A stretch of 40,660 nt of DNA from Candidimonas sp. SYP-B2681 (GCF_003971065.1 NZ_RYDV01000011.1:1-40660); one strand, 5' to 3'; shown: positions 1 through 8,247, counted from the stretch's first letter. Notes: generated by a model from the sequence alone, not told the origin. A program made the numbers and translations.

Positions 1-117
1 GCACAGCAGGCACAGCAGGCACAGCAGGCACAGCAGGCACAGCAGGCACAGCAGGCACAGCAGGCACAGCAGGCACAGCAGGCACAGCAGGCACAGCAGG
101 CACAGCAGGCACAGCAG
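1..117 (+). repeat. 9-bp coding tandem repeat, 13 perfect copies
   Basis: The unit GCACAGCAG occurs 13 times without a single mismatch from the first base of the window, followed by two or three degenerate units up to about 140. In the frame that continues into the FimV tail it encodes Thr-Ala-Gly over and over. Because the unit is a multiple of three, changes in copy number would alter the length of the protein without shifting the frame. The array reaches the window edge, so the real copy number may be higher. Confidence 0.95.
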
Positions 118-719
118 GCGCAGGTCCAGCAGGCGCAAATGCAGCTGGCCCAGGCACGGCGGGCTCGGCTTCAGGGACGACATCGGGCACGGCAGATTCA
201 AGGACTGCTGGGGATTCCGGGTCCGGCGCGGCGGGCAGTACCCAGGCCAATGTCTCTAATAGCGCAAAAAGCGACCCTGCAGGCGTCGAGAATCTCAATC
301 TCGCCCCGGGAGCCGGCGCTGCGGCTGCTTCTTCAGGCAAGCAGCCAGGACAGTCGCCCTCCAGTGGCGTTACGTCGTCGGCCAGCCCTTCTCCATCGGG
401 CTCGGATCCGGCGGACAAAATATCTAAAGATTCTGCCTCACCTGGCTCCGACCGGGTAGGCGAGCAAACACAAACGAATTCGAATAAGGCAGACCAAACC
501 GTGTCATGGATACAAGAGCATATGCTGGGCGTCATTACCGGCTTGCTGGCATTGATCGTATTAATCATCGCATGGATATTGCGCAGGGCTAATGCCGCCC
601 ATGACGATGATGATCATGCAAGTCCAATAACGGAAGCAATGGTCAAAGAAAAGCTGGAACGGATCAATCTCGATCTGGCGCAGCCGCCAACTGATGATCT
701 GAAAACGCACAAGCGATAA
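3..719 (+). CDS. fimV: FimV-like protein, C-terminal part (partial at 5' end)
   Basis: The frame is open from the window edge to a TAA at 717. It reads Thr-Ala-Gly repeats, then a low-complexity Ser/Gly/Ala/Pro stretch, a single membrane span (about 504-590, motif GVITGLLALIVLIIAWILRR), an acidic DDDD patch, and a conserved end with EKLERINLDLAQPP. That ending resembles the FimV C-terminal domain of betaproteobacteria, which is involved in polar assembly of type IV pili and in peptidoglycan-associated polarity. Position directly upstream of truA also fits: fimV-truA is a common pair. The LysM domain expected in FimV would lie upstream, outside the window. What is seen is the repeat, the span and the tail; the name is inferred from the tail and the neighbour. 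Confidence 0.72.
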   Translation, partial: TAGTAGTAGTAGTAGTAGTAGTAGTAGTAGTAGTAGTAGAGPAGANAAGPGTAGSASGTTSGTADSRTAGDSGSGAAGSTQANVSNSAKSDPAGVENLNLAPGAGAAAASSGKQPGQSPSSGVTSSASPSPSGSDPADKISKDSASPGSDRVGEQTQTNSNKADQTVSWIQEHMLGVITGLLALIVLIIAWILRRANAAHDDDDHASPITEAMVKEKLERINLDLAQPPTDDLKTHKR

Positions 720-725
720 GCTGTT

Positions 726-1529
726 ATGCCACGCATGGCGCTGGGAGTCGCTTACGACGGATCGTTCTGGCAGGGCTGGCAAACACAGCCTAACGGCCGG
801 ACCGTTCAAGACACCCTGGAGTCCGCGCTAAGCCAGTTTCTAGCACAACCCGTCGCGACTATTTGCGCAGGACGTACCGATACCGGGGTTCATGCCCTGG
901 GGCAAGTCGTTCATATCGATACCACTGCGGAACGACGCGTGGAATCATGGGTACGTGGGCTGAACGCTTTGTTGCCCGACAGCATTGCCGTGCAATGGGC
1001 TCAGTCAGTGCCGGACCGTTTTCATGCGCGGTTTTCAGCCAAGTCGCGTACCTACTTGTACCTGGTGAGAAATACACGGGTGCGCTCGCCCATGATGCAG
1101 GGGCGAGCAGGCTGGGTATATCACGCCCTGGATCTTGATCGCATGCGTGATGCCGCCGAACGTTTGGTCGGAGAACATGATTTCAGTTGCTTCCGATCAT
1201 CGCAATGCCAGGCCGCCAGCCCAGTCCGTACTCTACATGCGCTTCAGGTAGACCGGTACGGTGACTTTTTTCTGTTCAGGTTCAAGGCTAACGCTTTCCT
1301 CCACCATATGATTCGCAATCTGATGGGGGCGTTGCTGTACATAGGCCAAAACAGGCAAGAGCCTACATGGATAGACCAATTGTTAAGCCAGCGGGATCGG
1401 CGCATGGCGGCCCCCACATTCGCGCCGGACGGCTTGTATCTCGGGCGCGTCGATTATCCAGAAGAGTTCCAGTTGCCAGAAATATCTTCCGAAGCTGCCA
1501 TTTTTTCGCACCTTGGATTTTCTTCATAA
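726..1529 (+). CDS. truA: tRNA pseudouridine(38-40) synthase TruA
   Basis: This 267-aa protein has the usual TruA length and opens with the family's N-terminal strand ([15 protein letters not shown]). The catalytic aspartate is D52 in the motif [10 protein letters not shown], and the RNA-binding segment FRSSQCQA is present, as is the C-terminal [11 protein letters not shown]. TruA isomerises uridines 38-40 in the anticodon arm of many tRNAs in the cytoplasm. The ATG lies 6 bases after the fimV stop, with no strong Shine-Dalgarno sequence of its own, so translational coupling to fimV is likely. Confidence 0.96.
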   Translation: MPRMALGVAYDGSFWQGWQTQPNGRTVQDTLESALSQFLAQPVATICAGRTDTGVHALGQVVHIDTTAERRVESWVRGLNALLPDSIAVQWAQSVPDRFHARFSAKSRTYLYLVRNTRVRSPMMQGRAGWVYHALDLDRMRDAAERLVGEHDFSCFRSSQCQAASPVRTLHALQVDRYGDFFLFRFKANAFLHHMIRNLMGALLYIGQNRQEPTWIDQLLSQRDRRMAAPTFAPDGLYLGRVDYPEEFQLPEISSEAAIFSHLGFSS

Positions 1530-1690
1530 TCAGCCTGATACGAGGGCTTACACCAAGGGTCAAGTACGGTGAAATCAACTAGAATTCACGCCGTTTTGAT
1601 CTGATACTAGCGCTCTATACTCGTCGGCTTTGTTTATCCGGCCTACCTGCCACGAATAGTTTGCTCATCGTCACCCTTTGCGTGGGATTC

Positions 1691-2320
1691 ATGAAATTTT
1701 TTCTGGTTTTATCGAAATTAATCGACGCCGTAAATCTCAAAGTCGGACAGGCCGTTATCTGGTTGACCTTGGTTGTTGTGCTGGTTAGTGCAAGCAATGC
1801 CGTCATACGCAAGGTATTCAACTATAGTTCCAACGCTTGGCTGGAGCTGCAGTGGTATTTATTCGGTGCGATTTTTTTGCTGGCAGCAGGCTATACATTT
1901 TTGCGCAATGAGCACGTAAGGGTCGACGTGCTGTCGCAGCGGTTCTCCAAACGCACGCAGATATGGATTGAGATCTTCGGCGTGCTGTTCTTTTTGTTTC
2001 CCGCTTTCGGTTTGGTTTTTTGGTTGTCGTTGCCGTATTTCTACGAGTCTTGGGTTCTGCATGAGCTCTCTTCAAACACCGGTGGCTTGATACGGTGGCC
2101 GGCCAAACTTCTTATTCCCGTCGGCTTCGCCTTGCTTATTCTGGCGGGCGTTTCTCATCTTATTAAGTGCATAGGCTTCCTTAGGGGCGCGTGCCCCGAT
2201 CCTACCGCAAGGGTAGCGGGGAAAACCGCCGAAGAAGAACTGGCTGATGAAATTCGCCGGTTGGCCGAGCAAGACGCTCGCGATTCTGGTCAGACTATAA
2301 CAACAAGCAAGGGCCTTTAA
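1691..2320 (+). CDS. TRAP transporter small permease subunit (DctQ type)
   Basis: The 209-aa protein has about four hydrophobic spans and the DctQ signature region FRKV...WLELQWYLFGAIFLLAAGYTF followed by a conserved NEHVRVD (loop after the second span). The C-terminus carries a charged, Glu/Arg-rich tail of about 40 residues. I chose the ATG at 1691 (MKFFLVLSKLID) because it begins just before the first hydrophobic helix; a TTG at 1661 in frame would add ten residues. The large subunit follows after 2 bases. The pair would form the membrane part of a Na+-driven uptake system for a carboxylate-type substrate. No DctP receptor is encoded in the window, so the substrate cannot be deduced. Confidence 0.88.
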   Translation: MKFFLVLSKLIDAVNLKVGQAVIWLTLVVVLVSASNAVIRKVFNYSSNAWLELQWYLFGAIFLLAAGYTFLRNEHVRVDVLSQRFSKRTQIWIEIFGVLFFLFPAFGLVFWLSLPYFYESWVLHELSSNTGGLIRWPAKLLIPVGFALLILAGVSHLIKCIGFLRGACPDPTARVAGKTAEEELADEIRRLAEQDARDSGQTITTSKGL

Positions 2321-2322
2321 TC

Positions 2323-4011
2323 ATGGAGTTCTTCGTCGATAATCTGGCCCCGATCATGTTTATTAACTTGATCGTATTTTTGTTGCTCGGGTTTCCTGTT
2401 GCATTTTCGCTGGCAGCCAATGGTATTTTGTATGGACTAGTAGCCATCGACCTCGGGCTTATGCAGCCGGCTTTGTTCCAGGCCTTACCGCAGCGCGTCT
2501 TCGGTATTGTTGCGAACGATACGTTGTTAGCGGTCCCCTTTTTTACGCTGATGGGCCTGATTCTCGAACGTTCAGGAATGGCGGAAGATTTGCTCGAAAC
2601 CGTTGGGCAACTGTTTGGTCCTATTCGCGGAGGTTTGGCGATTGCAGTGGTGCTGGTCGGAGCTATGCTGGCGGCAACTACCGGCGTGGTATCGGCCTCG
2701 GTTATTTCGATGGGTTTGATTTCGCTGCCCATTATGCTGCGCTATGGCTACGATCGACGACTTGCTGCTGGCGTAATCGCGGCGTCGGGCACCTTATCGC
2801 AGATTATCCCGCCATCGCTTGTACTTATCATCCTGGCTGACCAACTTGGCCGTTCCATTGGCGATATGTACCGCGGAGCCATGATCCCTGGGCTACTGCT
2901 GGCACTGGCTTATATTGTTTATATCGTCGTTATCTCGTTAATAAGCCCTGCCAAAGTGCCGGCCTTGCCCGAAGATGCCCGTATCTATGTCAAGCCCGAC
3001 GGAAGCCGGGGTCTACGTTCGCTCGCCGTGCTTACGATCATTGCGTCGACAGTCTCGTATTTTGGGGCAGAGTATTATTTCAGTGAACATACCCAGATTC
3101 CGGTCGACGAGCGGATCGTTATCATCTTGATGGGCTGGGGCATCACAGCGCTGATAATCGCGTTGATTAACAAAGCGCTAAGGCTTGGTCTGCTGTCCGA
3201 AATCGCCGAACGAGTCACGTTCGTCATGATTCCGCCTTTATTCCTGATCTTCCTGGTGCTGGGTACGATATTCATTGGCGTGGCGACACCTACCGAAGGT
3301 GGTGCCATGGGGGCTGTCGGCGCGTTGGTGATGGCCGTTACGCGCGGGCGCTTTTCTTTTCCCTTGCTTAAGCAGGCGATGGACACGACGACCAAGCTTT
3401 CGTGTTTTGTCGTTTTCATCCTGGTCGGCTCTACCGTATTTAGCCTCAGCTTTCGGGGCATAAACGGAGATATCTGGGTCGAGCACCTGCTTAGTGGGCT
3501 TCCAGGTGGACAATGGGGCTTTCTTATCGTAGTCAGCCTGTTAACCTTCTTTCTGGCGTTCTTCCTGGATTTCTTTGAACTCGCCTTCATTATCATTCCG
3601 TTATTGGGTCCGGTAGCGGATAAAATGGGAATTGATCTGATCTGGTTTGGCGTGCTGCTGGCCGTCAATATGCAAACCTCTTTCATGCATCCGCCATTTG
3701 GCTTCGCCCTGTTTTACTTGCGATCCGTGGCGCCCAAAGACGACTATCATGACCGAGTCACGGGCAAGCTGATTCCCAAAGTTACGACCGGCCAAATATA
3801 TTGGGGATCAGTACCGTTTATTTGCATACAGGTAGTGATGGTAGCGGCCGTAATGCTCTTTCCCGGTATGGTCACTCACTATAAGAATGATGCTCCCGTC
3901 GTGGATCCCGCAACGATCAATTTTGGCGCTGATAATATATACGGTTCAGACTCTTACGATGGTGGCGCCACCGATAGTGGTGCGGCCGAGCCGGGAGCCG
4001 CGTTTCAATAA
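2323..4011 (+). CDS. TRAP transporter large permease subunit (DctM type, enlarged)
   Basis: The 562-aa multi-span protein shows DctM features: an N-terminal FLLLGFPVAFSLAANG, the LAVPFFTLMGLILERSGMAEDLL segment, the GTLSQIIPPSLVLIILADQLG stretch, and a C-terminal QTSFMHPPFGFALFYLRSVAP. Most DctM proteins are about 425-430 residues; this one has an insertion near residues 220-300 that adds one or two spans, and a 40-residue Gly/Asp/Ala-rich tail. This larger subfamily is common in proteobacteria. It is translated right after the small subunit (stop TAA, 2 bases, ATG). It is the transport channel of the system, and energy is expected to come from a sodium gradient. Confidence 0.92.
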   Translation: MEFFVDNLAPIMFINLIVFLLLGFPVAFSLAANGILYGLVAIDLGLMQPALFQALPQRVFGIVANDTLLAVPFFTLMGLILERSGMAEDLLETVGQLFGPIRGGLAIAVVLVGAMLAATTGVVSASVISMGLISLPIMLRYGYDRRLAAGVIAASGTLSQIIPPSLVLIILADQLGRSIGDMYRGAMIPGLLLALAYIVYIVVISLISPAKVPALPEDARIYVKPDGSRGLRSLAVLTIIASTVSYFGAEYYFSEHTQIPVDERIVIILMGWGITALIIALINKALRLGLLSEIAERVTFVMIPPLFLIFLVLGTIFIGVATPTEGGAMGAVGALVMAVTRGRFSFPLLKQAMDTTTKLSCFVVFILVGSTVFSLSFRGINGDIWVEHLLSGLPGGQWGFLIVVSLLTFFLAFFLDFFELAFIIIPLLGPVADKMGIDLIWFGVLLAVNMQTSFMHPPFGFALFYLRSVAPKDDYHDRVTGKLIPKVTTGQIYWGSVPFICIQVVMVAAVMLFPGMVTHYKNDAPVVDPATINFGADNIYGSDSYDGGATDSGAAEPGAAFQ

Positions 4012-4026
4012 ATGGAAAGCTTCACA

Positions 4027-4680
4027 ATGTATGGTCAGTTTCGAACTCGAGTCAAAATTTGCGGTCTGACCCGCGCTGAGGATGTGCATGCAGCCGTCCA
4101 GGCAGGCGCGGACGCCATCGGGCTGGTTATGTATCCTAAGAGCTCCCGTGGGCTCACGGTGGAGCATGCTCGCTTACTACGCACAGAGGTCCCGGCCTTC
4201 GTCAGCGTAGTCGCTTTGTTTGTAAACGCCACTGACTCAGAAGTGAGGGAGGTCATCAGTCAGGTCCAGCCTGACTTACTGCAATTCCATGGCGACGAGA
4301 CGCCGGAGTATTGTGAAAGCTTCAATCATCGATATTTCCGTGCCTTTCGCGCGGGGGCTCCCGGCTTAGATACGCCCGCGGGGCTACTGCAAACCTGCCA
4401 GCGTTATCGGTCTGCAAGTGCCTGGCTGTTCGATAGCTATAGTCCCGGATACGGCGGCAGCGGCGTCGCAATCGATGCCTCGCTGCTGCGGTCGGTTCAA
4501 GACGCGCAAGACAGACGCTCGTTGATTCTTGCCGGCGGACTCTCCTCTGCTTCAGTCGCGAGCAGCATCAACTTGATTAGGCCCTACGCGGTCGATATCA
4601 GCAGCGGGGTTGAGACGTCCCCAGGGATCAAGTCAGCCGAAAAAATAAGAGACTTTATTACCGCAGTGCGCAGCGCGTAG
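4027..4680 (+). CDS. trpF: phosphoribosylanthranilate isomerase
   Basis: TrpF catalyses the third step of tryptophan biosynthesis, the Amadori rearrangement of N-(5-phosphoribosyl)anthranilate. The protein is a (beta/alpha)8 barrel of about 217 aa. The general-base cysteine is seen in RVKICGLTR near the N-terminus, the LLQFHGDE motif in the middle, and the phosphate-binding DISSGVETSPGIK at the end. The ATG at 4027 is preceded by GGAAAG 8-9 bases upstream; an in-frame ATG at 4012 abuts the dctM stop and has no visible ribosome-binding site. In many relatives trpB and trpA follow trpF; here they do not. Confidence 0.95.
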   Translation: MYGQFRTRVKICGLTRAEDVHAAVQAGADAIGLVMYPKSSRGLTVEHARLLRTEVPAFVSVVALFVNATDSEVREVISQVQPDLLQFHGDETPEYCESFNHRYFRAFRAGAPGLDTPAGLLQTCQRYRSASAWLFDSYSPGYGGSGVAIDASLLRSVQDAQDRRSLILAGGLSSASVASSINLIRPYAVDISSGVETSPGIKSAEKIRDFITAVRSA

Positions 4681-4754
4681 GCCATAGCCTAAAGCGCATG
4701 CAGCCGATTCCATAGTGAATATGCCGAAGGGGTTCAGCAATTGTGCTTGAAGGC

Positions 4755-4773
4755 GCAGTGCGTCCGGCACTGC
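4755..4773. repeat. 7-bp inverted repeat upstream of the 100-aa gene
   Basis: GCAGTGC and GCACTGC are separated by 5 bases, about 55 bases before the start at 4828. It could be a hairpin in the 5' leader or an operator. There is no T-run, so it is not an intrinsic terminator. Confidence 0.4.
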
Positions 4774-4827
4774 ATCTCCACCGAGTTGGAGTAACATTGG
4801 CGCCGACGAAGTCCACAGGAGCAAAAA

Positions 4828-5130
4828 ATGAGCGTAGACGCTAACCGGATCAAAGAAGTGATAGAGCTTGGCAAGCAACGATTCTTCGAGCAAAACCCTT
4901 CGAAGTTGCAAGAGCTTGAAGCCATCATCGAGCGGGACGCAGATAAATCGGGATCCGACATCAGCAATCGAAGGGAAGTCGCCAGATACCGCATTATTGC
5001 TGCTGCGGCAAAGGCGATCGGCAAGGACAGTATGATGATGTTGCTCGAGCTGGGAACGGATTCTAAAGAGGAGTTCGATCATATGATCGCCGCCCAGAAT
5101 AGCCAAATAAAGAGCATGATCGGCATGTAG
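4828..5130 (+). CDS. unrecognised 100-aa soluble protein
   Basis: I do not recognise this protein. It has a convincing Shine-Dalgarno sequence (AGGAGC, 7 bases before ATG) and is followed by a strong terminator, so it is probably expressed. The sequence is charged and predicted mostly helical, with no signal peptide, membrane span or Cys. Visible segments are an N-terminal KRFFEQNPSKLQELEAIIE-like helix, a central ARYRIIAAAAKAIGKD helix, and a Met-rich MMMLLELG. It sits alone between trpF and the tRNA, in the place where trpB might be expected. No function is proposed. Confidence 0.75.
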   Translation: MSVDANRIKEVIELGKQRFFEQNPSKLQELEAIIERDADKSGSDISNRREVARYRIIAAAAKAIGKDSMMMLLELGTDSKEEFDHMIAAQNSQIKSMIGM

Positions 5131-5182
5131 TGCCGCCACAGGATCTAGCTGCCATTTGCATGTGGCGCTGCTATTGGGCCCT

Positions 5183-5228
5183 AAGCAGAAAAGCCCGCAA
5201 ACCTTTCGGCTTGCGGGCTTTTCTGCTT
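5183..5228. terminator. bidirectional intrinsic terminator
   Basis: An 18-bp perfect stem (AAGCAGAAAAGCCCGCAA at 5183-5200, pairing with 5211-5228) encloses a 10-base loop. The stem holds a GC core followed by TTTT on either strand, so it can stop transcription from the 100-aa gene on the plus strand and from the tRNA gene on the minus strand. Confidence 0.93.
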
Positions 5229-5264
5229 TCAGATGACCCCGTAAAAGTTCACCTGAATAATGTT

Positions 5265-5341
5265 TGGTAGGCAGTACTGGGTTCGAACCAGCGACCTCTA
5301 CGATGTCAACGTAGCGCTCTAACCAACTGAGCTAACCGCCT
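5265..5341 (-). tRNA. tRNA-Val(GAC)
   Basis: Read on the minus strand, the sequence folds as a complete 77-nt cloverleaf. The acceptor AGGCGGT pairs with ACTGCCT (one G-U), the D arm is GCTC/GAGC, the anticodon stem CTACG/CGTAG encloses loop TTGACAT with anticodon GAC, and the T arm has loop TTCGAAC. CCA is encoded. The anticodon GAC reads GUC and GUU valine codons. Confidence 0.97.
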
Positions 5342-5353
5342 AGGAAGAACGAA

Positions 5354-5383
5354 ATTCTAACTCAGAAGTTTACTGCTTGTCAA
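5354..5383 (-). promoter_or_regulatory. sigma-70 promoter of tRNA-Val
   Basis: On the minus strand TTGACA (5378-5383) and TAGAAT (5354-5359) are separated by 18 bases, ending about 12 bases before the mature tRNA 5' end at 5341. Both hexamers are near consensus. Confidence 0.8.
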
Positions 5384-5526
5384 AGGGGGGTGTCGGGGGG
5401 CGTTTTTTTGCGTCGGCAGATGGCCGAAAACCTGGTAACGGTTTCCCTTTTTAGCAACACACACCTCTCCGAGCGGGCGTCATATCGCGCCCTTTGCATT
5501 CTATACAAGTCAATATGACGCTGGGG

Positions 5527-5535
5527 TGTTACACT
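5527..5535 (+). promoter_or_regulatory. candidate extended -10 promoter for the thrS leader
   Basis: TGTTACACT matches the extended -10 pattern TGN-TANNNT. The -35 region is weak. Transcription would start near 5542, placing a short 5' leader ahead of the threonine-rich peptide at 5571. No better promoter was found between the tRNA and thrS. Confidence 0.4.
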
Positions 5536-5570
5536 AAAGCAACGATTACCCAACTAATTTTCTGGTTTAT

Positions 5571-5612
5571 ATGAACTTGAGCACTACGCGAACTACGACC
5601 TTTTGTACATAG
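5571..5612 (+). CDS. threonine-rich leader peptide of thrS (13 aa)
   Basis: The short open frame reads MNLSTTRTTTFCT then TAG: six of thirteen residues are Thr, five of them within a run of seven codons (ACT ACG CGA ACT ACG ACC). It ends 90 bases before the thrS start and just ahead of paired segments that can form alternative hairpins. This is the design of a ribosome-mediated attenuator, like the thr-operon leader of Escherichia coli. The ribosome-binding site is poor (no clear AGGA motif), which is the main weakness. Shortage of charged tRNA-Thr would stall a ribosome on these codons and allow read-through into thrS. Confidence 0.75.
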   Translation: MNLSTTRTTTFCT

Positions 5613-5684
5613 CTGTCGCCGCGTATTGTTTTCAGCCTAAAAGCAAATCAAAAACTCCCAAAACGCGGCTGGTGCCGCGTTTTT
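5585..5684 (+). promoter_or_regulatory. thrS transcription attenuator (pause, antiterminator and terminator segments)
   Basis: Four segments are visible. Segment 1, TACGCG (5585-5590), lies inside the Thr codons and pairs with CGCGTA (5620-5625). Segment 2, GCCGCGT (5618-5624), pairs with segment 3, ACGCGGC (5663-5669), to form an antiterminator. Segment 3 also pairs with segment 4, GCCGCGT (5674-5680), which repeats segment 2 exactly, to form the terminator. Segments 1:2 and 3:4, or 2:3 alone, are mutually exclusive folds. Seen directly: the sequences and their complementarity. Inferred: that stalling on Thr codons selects the 2:3 fold. Confidence 0.72.
5660..5684 (+). terminator. intrinsic terminator 18 bases before thrS
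   Basis: AAAACGCGGC (5660-5669) and GCCGCGTTTT (5674-5683) form a 10-bp perfect stem with a TGGT loop and a run of five T. It stands between the leader peptide and the thrS start, with only the thrS ribosome-binding site (AGGAC) between, so it can only act on thrS transcription. Confidence 0.88.
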
Positions 5685-5702
5685 GCATTTTCAGGACAAT
5701 TT

Positions 5703-7625
5703 ATGGTTCAAATTACCTTACCTGATGGCTCGCGCCGCGAGTTTCCAGGCCCCGTCTCTGTCAGCGATGTTGCCCACTCGATAGGTACCGGGTTGGGGCG
5801 TGCCGCGCTGGCTGGGCGTATCACGGTGAACGGAGCCGAGCCACGTCTGGTTGATACCAATTTTGTCCTCGAAGAAAATTCCGAACTGGCCATCATTACC
5901 GCCAAAGACGCTGACGGACTGGATCTGATTCGACATTCCACCGCACACTTGCTGGCCTATGCGGTCAAATCCCTCTTTCCGGATGCCCAAGTCACCATCG
6001 GCCCTGTCATCGAAAACGGCTTTTATTACGATTTTTCCTACAAGCGTCCGTTTACCCCAGAGGACTTGGAAGCCATCGAAAAGAAAATGGCCGAAATTGT
6101 GAAGAAAGACGAGATCGTTACTCGCGAAGAGTGGATGCGTGACGACGCCGTCGCCTATTTCAAGGGAATAGGCGAGCATTACAAGGCCGAAATCATTGCG
6201 TCAATCCCTTCGAACGAGCCTATCAGCCTGTATCGTGAAGGCGACTTCATCGATTTGTGCCGGGGCCCGCACGTGCCCTCTACGGGGCGCCTGAAAGTAT
6301 TTAAACTGATGAAGGTTGCTGGAGCTTATTGGCGTGGCGATAGTAAAAACGAAATGCTTCAGCGCATCTACGGTACGGCGTGGGCCTCCAAGGAAGAGCA
6401 GGCTAACTATCTGACCATGCTGGAAGAGGCTGAGCGCCGCGACCATCGGAAGCTGGGACGTGAACTTGATTTCTTTCATTTTCAGGAAGAGGCGCCAGGT
6501 TTGATTTTCTGGCACCCCAAAGGCTGGACGCTGTGGCAGCAAGTAGAGCAATACATGCGTGCGGTTTATCGGGATAACGGGTACCAGGAAGTAAAGGCCC
6601 CTCAGATCCTGGACTTATCGCTATGGAAAAAAACCGGGCATTGGGATAATTACGCCGAAAACATGTTCACGACGGAGTCTGAAAATCGCACTTATGGGCT
6701 TAAACCCATGAACTGCCCGGGCCACGTCCAGATATTCAATTCAGGACTGCATTCCTACCGGGAATTGCCAATCCGGTATGGCGAGTTTGGCCAATGCCAT
6801 CGCAACGAACCCTCGGGGTCCCTGCACGGCATGATGCGGGTGCGCGGCTTCACTCAGGATGATGGGCATATTTTCTGTACCGAAGATCAACTGCAAGCCG
6901 AGTGCGTAGCCTTTACTGCCTTGCTTCAGAAGGTGTATTCCGATTTTGGCTTTACCGAAATTCTTTATAAGGTTGCAACGCGGCCCGAGAAGCGTATCGG
7001 TTCCGACGAAGTATGGGACAAGGCGGAGCAGGCCCTGATGGATAGTCTGAACCATACGCAATGCGCGTATGAAGTTTCTCCCGGTGAGGGGGCCTTCTAT
7101 GGACCGAAGATTGAATATACGCTGAAAGACGCTATTGGCCGGCACTGGCAATGTGGCACAATCCAAGTGGATTTCTCGATGCCGCAACGCCTGGGCGCCG
7201 AATATGTGGATCCAGCCGATCAACGCAAGACACCGGTTATGCTGCACCGAGCCATACTGGGTTCGTTCGAGCGGTTTATCGGCATGCTGATTGAAAACCA
7301 TGCAGGGGCCATGCCAGCGTGGCTGTCGCCCGAGCATGCCGTGGTTTGTTGCATTTCCGAGCCGTCGGCGGAATATGCTGCAGAAATCGTTCTAAGCTTG
7401 AAAAAACAAGGGTTTAGGGCTAGTTCCGATTTGCGTGCTGAAAAAATCACCCGTAAAATCCGAGAACACAGTATGCAGAAAATCCCGTACATTCTGGTAG
7501 TAGGCGAAAAAGAACGCGAAACCGGTAATGTGGCGGTACGAGGTCGGGGTGGCGTCGATTTGGGGGTAATGTCCCTGGAAGCGTTTTCAACCCGCCTCGA
7601 AAATGAAATCAACACTCGGGCGTAA
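5703..7625 (+). CDS. thrS: threonyl-tRNA synthetase
   Basis: The 640-aa class II synthetase has full length and the normal domain order: TGS domain (residues 1-62), the second additional domain with the editing motif HSTAH (H78 and H82), catalytic core, and a C-terminal anticodon-binding domain (about 535-640). The zinc-binding cysteine is C338 in MNCPGHV; motif 2 is seen as [15 protein letters not shown], and the other zinc histidines appear in DDGHIF and VMLHRAI. The start has AGGAC 6 bases upstream. It is followed by infC, 53 bases on. Expression is probably controlled by the Thr-codon attenuator directly upstream. Confidence 0.98.
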   Translation: MVQITLPDGSRREFPGPVSVSDVAHSIGTGLGRAALAGRITVNGAEPRLVDTNFVLEENSELAIITAKDADGLDLIRHSTAHLLAYAVKSLFPDAQVTIGPVIENGFYYDFSYKRPFTPEDLEAIEKKMAEIVKKDEIVTREEWMRDDAVAYFKGIGEHYKAEIIASIPSNEPISLYREGDFIDLCRGPHVPSTGRLKVFKLMKVAGAYWRGDSKNEMLQRIYGTAWASKEEQANYLTMLEEAERRDHRKLGRELDFFHFQEEAPGLIFWHPKGWTLWQQVEQYMRAVYRDNGYQEVKAPQILDLSLWKKTGHWDNYAENMFTTESENRTYGLKPMNCPGHVQIFNSGLHSYRELPIRYGEFGQCHRNEPSGSLHGMMRVRGFTQDDGHIFCTEDQLQAECVAFTALLQKVYSDFGFTEILYKVATRPEKRIGSDEVWDKAEQALMDSLNHTQCAYEVSPGEGAFYGPKIEYTLKDAIGRHWQCGTIQVDFSMPQRLGAEYVDPADQRKTPVMLHRAILGSFERFIGMLIENHAGAMPAWLSPEHAVVCCISEPSAEYAAEIVLSLKKQGFRASSDLRAEKITRKIREHSMQKIPYILVVGEKERETGNVAVRGRGGVDLGVMSLEAFSTRLENEINTRA

Positions 7626-7678
7626 TACCGGGTAAGCCTGCAGGCTTGATTTTTTTATTAATTCTAGGAGTCTTAGAC

Positions 7679-8230
7679 ATCGCAACCGAAAAACCACATC
7701 GCATCAATGGTGAAATCCGCGTCCCTGAGGTGCGTCTTATCGGAGTAGAAGGCGAGCAGCTAGGGGTTGTTAAAACCGCCGATGCCCTCCTTCTGTCAGA
7801 ACAACACGAAGTAGACTTGGTCGAGATTGCACCTAATGCGGAGCCGCCGGTCTGCCGATTGATGGACTATGGCAAGTTCAAATATCAAGAACAAAAGCGT
7901 CAACAAGAAGCCCGGTCCAAGCAAAAGATCATTCAGGTAAAGGAAGTCAAGTTCCGCCCGGGAACTGACGAAGGCGATTATCAGGTCAAGCTGCGCAATT
8001 TGCGCCGCTTTATCGAAGAAGGCGATAAGGCCAAAGTCACCTTGCGTTTCCGTGGCCGCGAGATGGCTCACCAAGAACTTGGTATGCGGGTGCTCGAACG
8101 AGTGCGCGACGATCTGACCGAGCTTTGCCTGGTCGAAGCGATGCCCAAGCTTGAAGGTCGCCAAATGGTAATGGTTTTGGCGCCCCGGAAAAAAGCGACA
8201 CCCGGCAAGCCCGGCGACGCCGCTTCCTGA
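7679..8230 (+). CDS. infC: translation initiation factor IF-3, AUC start
   Basis: IF-3 binds the 30S subunit and rejects non-canonical start codons. The 183-aa protein has the usual N-domain ([19 protein letters not shown]), a Lys/Arg-rich linker (about residues 73-85) and the C-domain motif [14 protein letters not shown]. The homologous N-terminus begins at an ATC at 7679 (then GCA ACC GAA AAA), with AGGAG at 7666-7670 spaced 8 bases. There is no ATG at this place; an upstream TTG at 7646 would add a hydrophobic stretch unlike IF-3. AUU or AUC starts are typical of infC and underlie its feedback control. rpmI, normally next, is over 12 kb away here. Confidence 0.95.
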   Translation: MATEKPHRINGEIRVPEVRLIGVEGEQLGVVKTADALLLSEQHEVDLVEIAPNAEPPVCRLMDYGKFKYQEQKRQQEARSKQKIIQVKEVKFRPGTDEGDYQVKLRNLRRFIEEGDKAKVTLRFRGREMAHQELGMRVLERVRDDLTELCLVEAMPKLEGRQMVMVLAPRKKATPGKPGDAAS

Positions 8231-8247
8231 ACCCGAAACTTTTAATC

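Noticed and set aside
1-117. CRISPR-like array
   Set aside because: The repeat is a uniform 9-bp unit with no spacers and lies in a coding frame.
139-459. Arg-rich 106-aa open frame after the 9-bp repeats
   Set aside because: It is a different frame of the FimV coding sequence; the frame with the Thr-Ala-Gly repeats runs on into the membrane span and the conserved tail.
3075-3686. Long minus-strand frame opposite the TRAP large permease
   Set aside because: It is a shadow of the coding strand; the composition is Lys/Arg/Thr-rich and shows no domain.
5384-5526. T-box or ThrRS-binding operator upstream of thrS
   Set aside because: No T-box core sequence and no tRNA-Thr anticodon-arm mimic is recognisable; the leader peptide with paired segments explains the region better.
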